Part shown: positions 9,056-17,235 of the stretch, in pieces
Numbering within the stretch: the first letter of the stretch is position 1
How the letters are laid out: the number at the start of each line of letters is the position of its first letter
Source: an uncultured Lacinutrix sp.
GTDB lineage: Bacteria; Bacteroidota; Bacteroidia; Flavobacteriales; Flavobacteriaceae
Reading direction: 5' to 3'
DNA: 64,000 bases
Assembly (NCBI RefSeq): GCF_947500605.1
Contig: NZ_CANMSJ010000001.1
Span: 620,001 to 684,000 of the forward strand
The notes under the pieces: generated by a model
The model's input: only the letters and a program-made list of their open reading frames with translations
Told to the model about the DNA's origin: nothing
The model's database searches: none
Position numbers and translations under genes: made by a program

Positions 9056-9817
9056 TTATTTTTTTCGAGCTTTATTTTTCTTCTCAATTAACTTTACATA
9101 AATCAGCTTTTTATGTCCTCTAGAATCTTCTCGCCTTTCAATTTCAAAAGCTGTAATAGATTTTATTAACGGAGTTAATTTTTGAAAGCCATAATTTCTA
9201 GAATCGAAATTAGGTTGCTTTTTTTGTAGTAAACCACCAACATCTCCTAAAAAAGCCCAACCATCATCATCGGCAACATCATCTATAGTTGCAGCAATAA
9301 ATTGAATTTCTTTTTGGGTAATTTTATCATAATCGTTTTTAGAAGCTATCGACTTATCTACAGATTCTAATTCGCTTTCCGATGCTTGCTTTTTTAGAAT
9401 CTCGATATAAATAAACTTATCGCAGGCAACTATAAAAGGATTAGGTGTTTTCTTTTCGCCAATACCATACACTTGCATTCCTGCTTCACGTAGTCGTGTT
9501 GCTAACCTTGTAAAATCACTATCACTAGAAACCAAACAAAAACCATCTACTTTCTCTGAATATAAAATATCCATAGCGTCTATAATCATTGCAGAATCGG
9601 TAGCATTTTTACCTGTAGTATAACCGTATTGTTGAATAGGCGTAATCGCATTTTCTAACAATAAGTTCTTCCACTTATTTAAATTGGGTTTAGTCCAATC
9701 TCCATAAATACGCTTAATTGTTGGGTTGCCGTATTTAGCAATCTCCTCCATCATCTCTTTTACATTAGCAGATGGTATATTGTCTCCATCTATAAGTACT
9801 GCTAGTTTTATATCCAT
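9056..9817 (-). CDS. NYN-domain (LabA/DUF88) protein with OST-HTH/LOTUS domain
   Basis: 253 residues. The N-terminal NYN/PIN-like nuclease domain (about 4-150) carries the acidic metal-site residues in LIDGDN (D10, D12) and SSDSDF. The C-terminal region (about 165-245, containing DDGWAFLGDVG and PNFDSRNYGFQKLTPLI) matches an OST-HTH/LOTUS winged helix. NYN-LOTUS proteins are thought to be RNA-binding ribonucleases. The target is unknown. It follows the small basic gene at 9917-10021, separated from it by a terminator. Confidence 0.85.
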   Translation of the reverse strand: MDIKLAVLIDGDNIPSANVKEMMEEIAKYGNPTIKRIYGDWTKPNLNKWKNLLLENAITPIQQYGYTTGKNATDSAMIIDAMDILYSEKVDGFCLVSSDSDFTRLATRLREAGMQVYGIGEKKTPNPFIVACDKFIYIEILKKQASESELESVDKSIASKNDYDKITQKEIQFIAATIDDVADDDGWAFLGDVGGLLQKKQPNFDSRNYGFQKLTPLIKSITAFEIERREDSRGHKKLIYVKLIEKKNKARKK

Positions 9818-9867
9818 AAATTTTAAAAGTAATTGTTATACACACATAAAGATAATTGCTTTAAAGC

Positions 9868-9899
9868 AAAAAACCACTCTAAATTAGGGTGGTTTTAAA
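9868..9899 (-). terminator. Terminator between the 34-aa gene and the NYN gene
   Basis: AAACCACTCTAA pairs with TTAGGGTGGTTT (about 10-11 bp, one wobble). On the complement strand it is followed by TTTTTTG, placing it behind the small gene that ends at 9917. Confidence 0.65.
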
Positions 9900-9916
9900 A
9901 TTTTATAATTTATTTA

Positions 9917-10021
9917 TTATTTTCTTGTTGCTTTTTTAGCTGCTTTAGCTGCCTTTTTTTCTTTAGGAGATAATGCTGCTTCCTTTTTTACGTTCTTTTT
10001 AGAATCTTGCGACTTTGCCAT
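9917..10021 (-). CDS. 34-aa lysine/alanine-rich small protein
   Basis: The ATG at 10021 (complement) opens a 34-codon frame ending in TAA at 9917. It starts MAKSQDSKKNVKKE, contains LSPKEKKAAKAAKKATRK at the end, and is about 40% Lys/Arg. Very similar short basic peptides are, to my recollection, frequent in flavobacterial genomes without an assigned function. It is followed by its own terminator (9868-9899), which supports it being expressed. Nucleic-acid or ribosome binding is a guess from composition only. Confidence 0.6.
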   Translation of the reverse strand: MAKSQDSKKNVKKEAALSPKEKKAAKAAKKATRK

Positions 10022-10366
10022 GACTTTATGTTTTAATGTTAATTTTTAATTTGATTGAATAAATATAGTGAATGGTTTCGATGTTGGTTAATTTTGAACC
10101 GTTTTATTTTATTTGAGGCATAATTAATGACATTAAAACAATGATGACTTTTACTATAAAATCACTTCTTGAAATGAAACTCTAAACCGCACGACCAACT
10201 ATAAAACAGTAAATAACATAAGCCGTCAAAACGTTATAAATGCGTTAGTTATAAAGACCATTTAACAACTTACAGAAGAAGCCTATTAGGCTGTGGTAAT
10301 TTGTTCTTATATTAGTACAATTACTTACTAAAAGTAAAAATTGAATAGAAAACAGAAAGCACAAGA
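10022..10366. other. 345-bp intergenic region between divergent genes, no gene seen
   Basis: This region separates the leftward small gene from selO. It is A+T rich with stops in all frames, and the longest ATG frame I see is 14 codons. It must contain two divergent promoters, but I find no clean TTTG/TAnnTTTG pair. A near-match TATATTTA lies on the complement at 10059-10066, upstream of the small gene. No repeat or hairpin stands out. Confidence 0.5.
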
Positions 10367-11929
10367 ATGCAACTAAATATAAAAGATAGATTTAATAAAG
10401 AATTACCAGCAGATCCTATTCTTGAAAACACAAGAAGACAGGTTGAAAAGGCTTGTTTCTCTTATGTTACACCAAAGCAAACTGCAAAACCAGAGTTACT
10501 ACATGTTTCTCCAGAAATGCTTATAAATTTAGGTCTTACTCAAGCAGATGCTAAAAGTGAAGACTTTCTAAACGTTTTTACTGGAAATAGTGTTTTACCA
10601 AATACCAAGCCTTATGCTATGTGTTATGGTGGACACCAATTTGGAAATTGGGCTGGGCAATTAGGAGATGGTCGTGCAATAAATTTAACCGAAGTTGAAC
10701 ACAATAATAAACATTGGGCAATACAATTAAAAGGAGCAGGAGAAACACCATATTCTCGTACTGCAGATGGTTTAGCCGTGTTACGTTCTTCTGTTCGTGA
10801 GTATTTATGTAGCGAAGCTATGTATCACTTAGGAGTGCCAACAACAAGAGCATTATCGTTATCGCTTTCTGGTGATAACGTTTTAAGAGATATGTTATAT
10901 GATGGCAATGCTGCTTACGAAAAAGGTGCTATTGTATGTCGCGTAGCACCTAGTTTTTTACGCTTTGGAAGTTACCAATTATTAGCAGCAAGACAAGATA
11001 AAGAAACACTTAAAACATTAGTAGATTATACTATTAAACATCACTTTTCGCATTTAGGAACTCCATCTAAAGACACTTATTTACAGTTTTTTGAAACGGT
11101 TGTAAACGATACTTTAAAAATGATTGTCGATTGGCAACGTGTTGGTTTTGTGCATGGTGTTATGAATACAGATAACCTCTCTATTTTAGGTCAGACTATA
11201 GATTATGGCCCTTATGGTTGGTTAGAAGGTTACGATAATAATTGGACACCAAACACAACCGACAGACAGCATAAACGCTATCGCTTTGGATCACAATTAG
11301 ATGTTGGACTTTGGAACTTACTTCAGCTTGCAAACGCTTTATTACTTTTAATTGAAGAAGCCGAAGGACTAGAAATTATTTTAAATAGTTACAGAGAAAA
11401 GGCAGCAACTCAATATTTAGAGATGATGCGAAATAAATTAGGCCTCTTTAATGCCGAAGAAAACGATGCACAATTAGTATCAAACTTAGAAGAAGCCTTA
11501 CAATTAACAGAAACAGATATGACTATCTTTTTCAGGAATTTAAGTCGTTTTTCTGCAAAGAAGCCTTCTGAAGGACTAGAAGTTACTACAGATGCTTTTT
11601 ATGTTTTAGATGAAGTAACCGATGTTATAGAAAAACAATGGAATACTTGGTTTAAAAGTTATGCTGAACGTTTACAAAACGAAACGCTTTCATCTGAAGA
11701 CCGACAAGCGAAAATGAATAGCGTTAACCCAAAATACGTGTTGAGAAACTATATGTCTCAACTCTCAATAGACGATGCTAATAAAGGTGATTACAAGCTA
11801 ATAGATGATTTATTTAATCTTCTTAAAAAGCCATACGATGAGCAACCAGAAAATGAGAAATGGTTTGCAAAACGTCCAGATTGGGCTAGAAATAAAGTAG
11901 GCTGTTCTATGCTATCTTGTAGTTCGTAA
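10367..11929 (+). CDS. selO: SelO/YdiU pseudokinase, protein AMPylase
   Basis: 520 residues, full family length. SelO transfers AMP from ATP to Ser/Thr/Tyr of target proteins using an inverted kinase-like site. Family motifs seen are CYGGHQFGNWAGQLGDGRA (86-104), LKGAGETPYSR (121-131), HGVMNTDN (263-270, metal-binding Asn/Asp) and the DFG-equivalent IDYGPYG (D279). The C-terminus ends CSMLSCSS, with Cys518 where selenoprotein homologues carry Sec. It is first in an apparent operon with an aldo/keto reductase and MsrA, consistent with SelO's known link to redox stress. Confidence 0.95.
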   Translation: MQLNIKDRFNKELPADPILENTRRQVEKACFSYVTPKQTAKPELLHVSPEMLINLGLTQADAKSEDFLNVFTGNSVLPNTKPYAMCYGGHQFGNWAGQLGDGRAINLTEVEHNNKHWAIQLKGAGETPYSRTADGLAVLRSSVREYLCSEAMYHLGVPTTRALSLSLSGDNVLRDMLYDGNAAYEKGAIVCRVAPSFLRFGSYQLLAARQDKETLKTLVDYTIKHHFSHLGTPSKDTYLQFFETVVNDTLKMIVDWQRVGFVHGVMNTDNLSILGQTIDYGPYGWLEGYDNNWTPNTTDRQHKRYRFGSQLDVGLWNLLQLANALLLLIEEAEGLEIILNSYREKAATQYLEMMRNKLGLFNAEENDAQLVSNLEEALQLTETDMTIFFRNLSRFSAKKPSEGLEVTTDAFYVLDEVTDVIEKQWNTWFKSYAERLQNETLSSEDRQAKMNSVNPKYVLRNYMSQLSIDDANKGDYKLIDDLFNLLKKPYDEQPENEKWFAKRPDWARNKVGCSMLSCSS

Positions 11930-11970
11930 ACTTTAGCTTATTAAATAAAATTGATCTCAAAAATTAAAAT

Positions 11971-12915
11971 ATGACATTAGGATTAGGAACAGCAGCGCTT
12001 GGAAGACCTCAATATATAAATATACGTCAAAAGCATGCTAACAACTCCGATATAGAAACCTTTAGAAAACATAGTTTTTCTGTTTTAGAGAGTGCTTACA
12101 ATTTAGGCATTAGGTATTTTGACACCGCTCCAGGTTATGGCTTGGCTGAAGATTTACTTTTAGAATGGTTAAAAACCAAAAACGATGCGAGCATTGAAAT
12201 CGCAACTAAATGGGGATACACCTATGTTGCTAATTTTAATGCTGACGCAGAAGTTCACGAAGTAAAAGAACACAGTTTAGAAAAACTAAACGAACAATGG
12301 GAAGTCTCTAAGCAGTTTTTTCCTTATTTAAAAGTTTATCAAATTCATTCTGCAACTTTGCAAACTGGTGTTTTAAAAAATGAAGCTGTATTAAAACAAT
12401 TAGCATCTTTAAAAAAAGAACACAATTTAAAAATAGGATTAACTACAACAGGAACAAACCAGGTTGAAGTTATAAAAGAAGCCTTAAATGTATTGGTTGA
12501 TGGTGAACAGATTTTTGATGTGTTTCAAGTGACTTATAATTTTTTAGATCAAAGTTTAAGTGACATTTCTAATGAGTTAGTAAGACAAAACAAATCGATT
12601 ATTATTAAAGAAGCTGTGGCAAATGGTCGCGTTTTTAAGAATATTAAATATCCTCATTATAAAGCGTTATATACTGTTTTAGAAACTTTATCTGAGAAAT
12701 ACAAAGTCGGCGTAGATGCTATTTCACTAAAGTATTGTGAGCAAACAATTCCTGAAAGTATTGTTTTAAGTGGAGCTAGTAATACCGAGCAATTAAACGA
12801 AAATTTAAAAGCGAATTCTTTTTCACTTTCTAAAAATGAAATAGAATTATTAAGCACGTTTAAAACAACTCCAGAATTTTATTGGACAGAAAGAAAAAAT
12901 CTACAATGGAATTAA
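11971..12915 (+). CDS. Aldo/keto reductase
   Basis: 314 residues, a TIM-barrel oxidoreductase using NAD(P)H. The catalytic tetrad is recognisable: Asp in RYFDTAPGYG, Tyr five residues later, Lys in IATKWG, and His in YQIHSAT. The C-terminal SGASNTEQLNEN segment is the usual NADP-binding part. It starts 41 bp after selO and its 3' end overlaps msrA by 10 bp, so all three are probably co-transcribed. The substrate is unknown. Confidence 0.88.
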   Translation: MTLGLGTAALGRPQYINIRQKHANNSDIETFRKHSFSVLESAYNLGIRYFDTAPGYGLAEDLLLEWLKTKNDASIEIATKWGYTYVANFNADAEVHEVKEHSLEKLNEQWEVSKQFFPYLKVYQIHSATLQTGVLKNEAVLKQLASLKKEHNLKIGLTTTGTNQVEVIKEALNVLVDGEQIFDVFQVTYNFLDQSLSDISNELVRQNKSIIIKEAVANGRVFKNIKYPHYKALYTVLETLSEKYKVGVDAISLKYCEQTIPESIVLSGASNTEQLNENLKANSFSLSKNEIELLSTFKTTPEFYWTERKNLQWN

Positions 12916-13427
12916 CCAAAGTCGCTTTTGGTGGTGGTTGCCATTGGTGTACAGAAGCAGTATTTCAGTCTCTAAAAGGTGTAGAAAAAGTAGAACAAGG
13001 TTTTGTGGCTTCGGTAGCTGAAAATAGTAGTTTTTCGGAAGCTGTTATTGTACATTTTCAAGCTGAAATTATCGCTTTAAAAACATTAATAGAAGTGCAT
13101 TTACTAACACATAAAAGTACAAGTAATCATTCTATGCGAAAAAAATACCGCTCAGCAATTTATACGTTTTCACATTCTCAAGAGCAAGAAGCTATGGGTT
13201 TACTTGCTGGTTTTCAAGAACAATTTAATAATAAGATTATTACACAAGTGTATCCGTTTTCAGAGTTTAAAGCTTCGGAAGAGGCTTTCCAAAATTACTA
13301 TTTAAAAAATCCTGCGAAACCGTTTTGCACGCAATTTATTAATCCTAAACTTGAGGTTATTAAAAGAGAATTTTCAGATTATGTGTCATTGCCAAGCACG
13401 AAGCAATCTCACGAAACCAAAAACTAA
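12906..13427 (+). CDS. msrA: Peptide methionine-S-sulfoxide reductase
   Basis: 173 residues from the ATG at 12906, which overlaps the upstream stop region by 10 bp (translational coupling). An in-frame TTG at 12882 gives a poor lysine-rich extension and is rejected. The MsrA signature appears as FGGGCHWCTEAVF, with catalytic Cys12 and a second Cys15; many homologues have GCFWC here. KYRSAIYTFSHSQEQEA matches the conserved R-x-Q/Y-R-S-A-I-Y block. It reduces methionine sulfoxide in proteins using thioredoxin. Confidence 0.9.
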   Translation: MELTKVAFGGGCHWCTEAVFQSLKGVEKVEQGFVASVAENSSFSEAVIVHFQAEIIALKTLIEVHLLTHKSTSNHSMRKKYRSAIYTFSHSQEQEAMGLLAGFQEQFNNKIITQVYPFSEFKASEEAFQNYYLKNPAKPFCTQFINPKLEVIKREFSDYVSLPSTKQSHETKN

Positions 13428-13483
13428 TAAACAACAGATTACCTCAGGTTTACTTCGTTCCTCTTAAAGCTCGCAATTACCTA

Positions 13484-13586
13484 TTTTGCATTAAGGATTG
13501 AAACGGCATCCTTTTTTATTTTTCTTAAAAAAGATATAGTGTAAAGCCTGACGTTTTGCTTTTTTTTTAAGCAAAAGGTAATGCCC
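13484..13586 (+). repeat. Dispersed structured element, copy A (~103 bp)
   Basis: Runs from TTTTGCATTA to GTAATGCCC. It shares with 19775-19874 the blocks GGATTGnAnnGGCATCC, AAAAGATATAnnG, AAAGCCnGAC and GTAATGCCC. The outer GCATTA/TAATGC pair encloses three hairpins: GGAT/ATCC, TTTTTTA/TAAAAAA and TTTTGCTT/AAGCAAAA. The last two arms differ in sequence from the other copy but keep pairing. It lies between msrA and the patatin gene. I do not know a family name for it. Confidence 0.65.
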
Positions 13587-13630
13587 TAATTATTATTAAT
13601 TAAATTAGATGCAAATAATTATTCGATGCG

Positions 13631-13654
13631 TTTCCCACTTTCGCGGGAATGACG
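13631..13654. repeat. Short GC-richer intergenic palindrome
   Basis: TTTCCCACTTTCGCGGGAA is an imperfect hairpin (CCC-C around TTTC, then GCGGG) followed by TGACG. It is unlike the A+T-rich surroundings. Related GCTTTCGCGGAAA-like strings occur at 40465-40483 and elsewhere in the window. Confidence 0.45.
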
Positions 13655-13682
13655 AATATTTCCGCTAAGGCAGAACATTCTT

Positions 13683-14984
13683 ATGAAGAACAAAAAGAAA
13701 ATAGGTTTAAGTCTTTCTGGTGGTGGTTATCGTGCTACTATTTATCATTTAGGGACTTTAAAAAAACTAAAGGAATTAGAGATACTTGACAAAGTAGATG
13801 TGATTTCTACCAATTCGGGAGGCTCTATTACTGGAGCAACTTATGGTTTACACAAAGATAGTTTTGAAGCTTTCGAGGCTGTAATAAGACAAGGTGTAAA
13901 ACGCAGCGTTATTAAAGGTGTGTTAGTTTCTTGGCAATTTTTATTGGTTTTTGCTACTACTCTATTTTGGATGCTAACAATACTCTATTTATTGGCAAAT
14001 GGCTATGCTTGGTCAAGTTTTGGTTTGTTAATTGCCTTGGTTGTAGTGTTCTTATTTTTTCAGTTTAATTTGTTTCCTATTAGTACGCTTAACGAGAAAA
14101 TGTACAATACGTTTTTCTTTAATGGCAAGACTTTAAACGATTTACGAAAAGATGTACGTTTTGCTATAAATGCTACAAATTTGGAGACTGGACGTTTGTT
14201 TACGTTTAGTAATGACACGATGGGAGATTCGGTTTACGATTTTCCTTCGGATGACGATGAGCCAATTAAATTTGAGTCGGATAATTTTCCAATTGCTCGT
14301 GCTGTAGCTGCCTCAACGGCTGTGCCTTTTGTGTTTACGCCTATTAAAATAGATAAAGAATTCTTTAGTAATACAGAAGATACAAAGCGTGCAAAACCGC
14401 GATTAGTAGATGGTGGTGTTTACGATAACCAAGGTGCACATAAAATTACACAAACCAAAAGTGCTTATGGTAGCCAGATTGTTATTATTAGTGATGCTGG
14501 TAATACTATGCCTTTTAAAAACACGTACAGAAATACGTTGACAATGCTTATTAGAACTAGCGATGTGTTTATGAATAGGATTAAAAATCTACAAATGGTA
14601 CAATACCTATATCAAAACCATAATAACGATAAACGCGAAATTGCATACCAGTCTTTAGGTTGGGATATTGAGGATTCTATACGCAAGTTTATAGATGGTA
14701 TTGAGGATGATATTATTTTACCTCAGGTTTTAAAACATCATAATATTACGGAAGATGATGTTAGTAATAAAGATTGGGAAACCATTAAAAACAAAGTAAA
14801 AGTGAGTATTAATTATAAAGCGATAATTGCTAATGCTAATACCAAAGCGCAACTAGAAATTGCACGACATGTAAAGACTAATCTTACGCCTTTAAAAGAC
14901 GAACAGATTGAGGCTTTAATAAACCATGCGTCGGTTTTAACCGAAATACAAGTAAAATTGTATTGTGTGAGTTTGTTTGAATAA
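13683..14984 (+). CDS. Patatin-like phospholipase with membrane hairpin
   Basis: 433 residues. The patatin hydrolase core has an oxyanion loop GGGYRA (13-18), the nucleophile Ser45 in a STNSGG elbow (first Gly of GxSxG replaced by Ser) and the dyad Asp243 in VDGGVYDNQG. Two strong hydrophobic segments (about 84-106 and 111-129) are inserted between nucleophile and Asp, so the enzyme is probably held at the inner membrane. Acyl-ester hydrolysis of lipids is expected; the substrate is unknown. The start at 13683 is the only sensible ATG before the conserved core. Confidence 0.85.
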   Translation: MKNKKKIGLSLSGGGYRATIYHLGTLKKLKELEILDKVDVISTNSGGSITGATYGLHKDSFEAFEAVIRQGVKRSVIKGVLVSWQFLLVFATTLFWMLTILYLLANGYAWSSFGLLIALVVVFLFFQFNLFPISTLNEKMYNTFFFNGKTLNDLRKDVRFAINATNLETGRLFTFSNDTMGDSVYDFPSDDDEPIKFESDNFPIARAVAASTAVPFVFTPIKIDKEFFSNTEDTKRAKPRLVDGGVYDNQGAHKITQTKSAYGSQIVIISDAGNTMPFKNTYRNTLTMLIRTSDVFMNRIKNLQMVQYLYQNHNNDKREIAYQSLGWDIEDSIRKFIDGIEDDIILPQVLKHHNITEDDVSNKDWETIKNKVKVSINYKAIIANANTKAQLEIARHVKTNLTPLKDEQIEALINHASVLTEIQVKLYCVSLFE

Positions 14985-15012
14985 TGAGTTAAAACTATAA
15001 TATATAAAACGA

Positions 15013-15044
15013 AAAAAACCAGAACAATTACTGTTCTGGTTTTT
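15013..15044. terminator. Bidirectional terminator (patatin / YceI)
   Basis: A perfect 13-bp inverted repeat, AAAAACCAGAACA / TGTTCTGGTTTTT with loop ATTAC, sits between convergent stops at 14984 and 15081. T-runs lie on both strands. Confidence 0.85.
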
Positions 15045-15080
15045 AATATTTGCTATTATCTTTATATAAATACAGTTTGC

Positions 15081-15641
15081 TTAAAACTGTAAGTCTACAA
15101 CTAGATCAAACTCGTCGTAAATTGCTTTGTCTTTTAAACCATCGAAAAAGCTAGCAGAACCATATCTTACATCAAATTTTGTTCTATCAACTTTTAATGT
15201 TGCTGTTGCTTTACTTCCATATACAGATACGTTTACTGTTACTGGATTTGTTTTTCCTTTAATAGTTAAATCTCCTGTAACTGCGTATGAGTTTTTACCT
15301 GAAGCTTCTACTTTTGTAAATACTAATTTTGCTGTTGCAAATTTCTCTACTCCAAAAAAGTCATCAGATTTTAAATGTCCATCTAATTTACCTTTGTACT
15401 CACCTTCTAAATCTGTAGCACTAATAGTCGTCATGTCTATAACAAACGCTCCTCCTGTTAATACATCGTCTTTAAAAGCTAAATCTCCAGATTGTAAATT
15501 AATTGTTCCTTCGTGAGAACCTGTTACTTTGTAACCTTTCCAAACTACTTTACTATCTGCTGTGTTAATAGTTTTGGTTTGTGCCGTAATAGTTGACGTA
15601 AATGCTGCAAATGCTATAATTGCTGTTAAAACTTTTTTCAT
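15081..15641 (-). CDS. YceI-family periplasmic lipocalin-like protein
   Basis: 186 residues with a signal peptide (cleavage after AITAQ-like TSTITAQ). YceI features include WKGYKVTGSHEGTI, GDLTIKGKTNPVTV and a final FDLVVDLQF strand. YceI proteins form a lipocalin-like barrel that binds isoprenoid or other long apolar ligands in the periplasm. The gene lies directly behind a Crp/Fnr regulator gene, with an 8-bp inverted repeat between them that may be that regulator's operator. Confidence 0.92.
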   Translation of the reverse strand: MKKVLTAIIAFAAFTSTITAQTKTINTADSKVVWKGYKVTGSHEGTINLQSGDLAFKDDVLTGGAFVIDMTTISATDLEGEYKGKLDGHLKSDDFFGVEKFATAKLVFTKVEASGKNSYAVTGDLTIKGKTNPVTVNVSVYGSKATATLKVDRTKFDVRYGSASFFDGLKDKAIYDEFDLVVDLQF

Positions 15642-15715
15642 TTTTGTATGTTTTTATATTATGCAGCAAAGATCTCACAACACTTGGACATAAAAGATGA
15701 TATAGTTTATTAAAT

Positions 15716-15737
15716 AATGTTAATCTAGTTTAACATT
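15716..15737. promoter_or_regulatory. Inverted repeat TGTTAA-N6-TTAACA upstream of the YceI gene
   Basis: AATGTTAA (15716-15723) and TTAACATT (15730-15737) are perfectly complementary around 6 bp. The 22-bp size and symmetry fit a Crp/Fnr-type dimer site. It abuts the stop of the Crp/Fnr gene and lies about 75 bp before the YceI start. Confidence 0.45.
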
Positions 15738-16321
15738 TATTTTTCTGTAGCAATCTGGCTCTTAATTTTACTTAAAAACTCTTTAGTAATACCTAGGTAA
15801 GAGGCTACCATATATTGCGGAATGCGTTGTTCTATTTCGGGATAACTTTCGTTGAAAACTAAATACCTATCTTTTGCAGACATGCTAAAATTTCTAACAA
15901 TTCTCTTTTGTGAAGCAACATAGGCTTTCTCGACAATTATACGAAAACAGCGTTCTAGCTTTGGAATTTTAGAATATGTGTCTTCAATAATATTATGCGA
16001 AACCTGAATTAACTCTGTGTCTTCAATGCATTGCACGTTAAAATCTGATGGTGCTTGTGAAACAAAACTTCCTAAATCTGAAGTCCACCAATTCTCGACA
16101 CCAAACATAAGAATGTGTTCCTGGCCTAAATCGTCCACATAAAACATTTTAACACAACCCGAAACTATAAAACATATCTTATTACTTACGTCTCCTTGTT
16201 GTAAAATATACTGTCCTTTTAAATATTTACGATAGACCAGTTTTGAAGTAAAATAAGTTTCCTCTTCTTCTGTTAATGTTACTATTTTATTAATGTAAGA
16301 TAAGAGTGGTTGGCTATTCAT
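15737..16321 (-). CDS. Crp/Fnr-family transcriptional regulator
   Basis: 194 residues from the ATG at 16321. An alternative in-frame TTG at 16345 lies inside a TATATTTG -7 box and is rejected. A cyclic-nucleotide-binding-type beta-roll (about 15-120, with YILQQGDVSNKICFIVSGCV) is followed by a winged HTH (about 150-190, YMVASYLGITKEFLSKIKSQ). The wing is very short, ending at IATEK. The effector is unknown. It probably controls the YceI gene 95 bp downstream. Confidence 0.85.
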   Translation of the reverse strand: MNSQPLLSYINKIVTLTEEEETYFTSKLVYRKYLKGQYILQQGDVSNKICFIVSGCVKMFYVDDLGQEHILMFGVENWWTSDLGSFVSQAPSDFNVQCIEDTELIQVSHNIIEDTYSKIPKLERCFRIIVEKAYVASQKRIVRNFSMSAKDRYLVFNESYPEIEQRIPQYMVASYLGITKEFLSKIKSQIATEK

Positions 16322-16342
16322 TATAATATTTTGATTGCCTAA

Positions 16343-16350
16343 CAAATATA
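16343..16350 (-). promoter_or_regulatory. TAnnTTTG -7 box for the Crp/Fnr gene at 15737
   Basis: The complement reads TATATTTG, an exact consensus match 21 bp before the ATG at 16321. No TTG is found at the expected -33 distance. Its upstream flank is the terminator of the desaturase gene. Confidence 0.4.
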
Positions 16351-16377
16351 AAAAAAGCCATTACAAATAATGGCTTA
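16350..16377 (-). terminator. Terminator of the desaturase gene
   Basis: AAGCCATT (16355-16362) pairs with AATGGCTT (16369-16376) over a 6-nt loop. The complement continues with a run of seven T residues. Confidence 0.75.
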
Positions 16378-16434
16378 ATTCTATAGTAATTGGTATTAAA
16401 TACGATTACTCTTATTTTGAAATATAGTGTACTA

Positions 16435-17178
16435 TTAAGATACTTTTACAGTCGATTTTTTAAGTTTAATCAATCTTAATTTATCTAAAACTACCATAAT
16501 TAAATATGTAAAATCTACCTCATGCCATTTTACACCAAAATTAGCACGACCAGAATGTGTGTGGTGGTTATTGTGGTAACTTTCTCCCATCATTAAAAAA
16601 TCGAATGGTAATAAGTTTTTAGAAGTGTCGTTAACCTTAAAATTTACATAACCGTAAATGTGCGCAAACCAATTAATTATAACACCGTGAATTGGTGCCA
16701 TAAAAAAGGCGATAGGTAAAAATAACCATTGCCACCAAGCTGTTGCAAATACAATAAAAAATACTACATAAGCTGCAGCCCAACCTAATCTAGAAAATTT
16801 TGAACTCGCAAACTTATCGAAACCTTCCCATTGTGGAACATTTTTAGTAAACTTATCTGCTACTGCAATTCTTTTGTTATTTATGTCTTGGTAAATGTTT
16901 TTTGTACGCCACATCATAGAAAATACAGTTGCATCGTATTTTGGTGAGTGTGGATCTTTTTCTGTATCTGCATAAGCATGGTGCATTCTATGCATTACAC
17001 CATAACCATAAGCACTTAAATAATTAGAACCTTGAGTTACCCACGTTAAAACAAAACATATTTTCTCCATTACCGGAGACATAGTATAGGTTTGGTGTGC
17101 AGCGTAACGGTGCAAAAAGAATGTTTGGAAAAACAATCCTGTATACCAAAGTGTTATTATTAATATTAAAATCATCAT
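16435..17178 (-). CDS. Acyl-CoA delta-9-type fatty acid desaturase
   Basis: 247 residues with four or five membrane helices. All three histidine boxes of membrane di-iron desaturases are present: HRYAAH (23-28), HRMHH (63-67) and HNNHH (202-206). They bind the two irons that insert a double bond into acyl chains, adjusting membrane fluidity. It has no fused cytochrome b5 domain. It lies 57 bp downstream of another Crp/Fnr gene and ends in its own terminator. Confidence 0.9.
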   Translation of the reverse strand: MMILILIITLWYTGLFFQTFFLHRYAAHQTYTMSPVMEKICFVLTWVTQGSNYLSAYGYGVMHRMHHAYADTEKDPHSPKYDATVFSMMWRTKNIYQDINNKRIAVADKFTKNVPQWEGFDKFASSKFSRLGWAAAYVVFFIVFATAWWQWLFLPIAFFMAPIHGVIINWFAHIYGYVNFKVNDTSKNLLPFDFLMMGESYHNNHHTHSGRANFGVKWHEVDFTYLIMVVLDKLRLIKLKKSTVKVS

Positions 17179-17235
17179 AGTTCTTCGCTTTTCGCAAAGG
17201 TCTATAGTTCTAATACTTTATACAATGAACCTAAG

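Noticed and set aside
12882-12905. Upstream TTG start for msrA
   Set aside because: It gives a lysine-rich extension inside the preceding gene, while the ATG at 12906 leads straight into the conserved MsrA strand.
13484-13586. tRNA-like gene
   Set aside because: Arms and junctions suggest a cloverleaf, but there is no T-loop consensus, anticodon-arm pattern or CCA-type acceptor.
15127-15516. 129-aa open frame antisense to the YceI gene
   Set aside because: It is a by-product of the strong YceI coding frame; there is no start context, domain or terminator.
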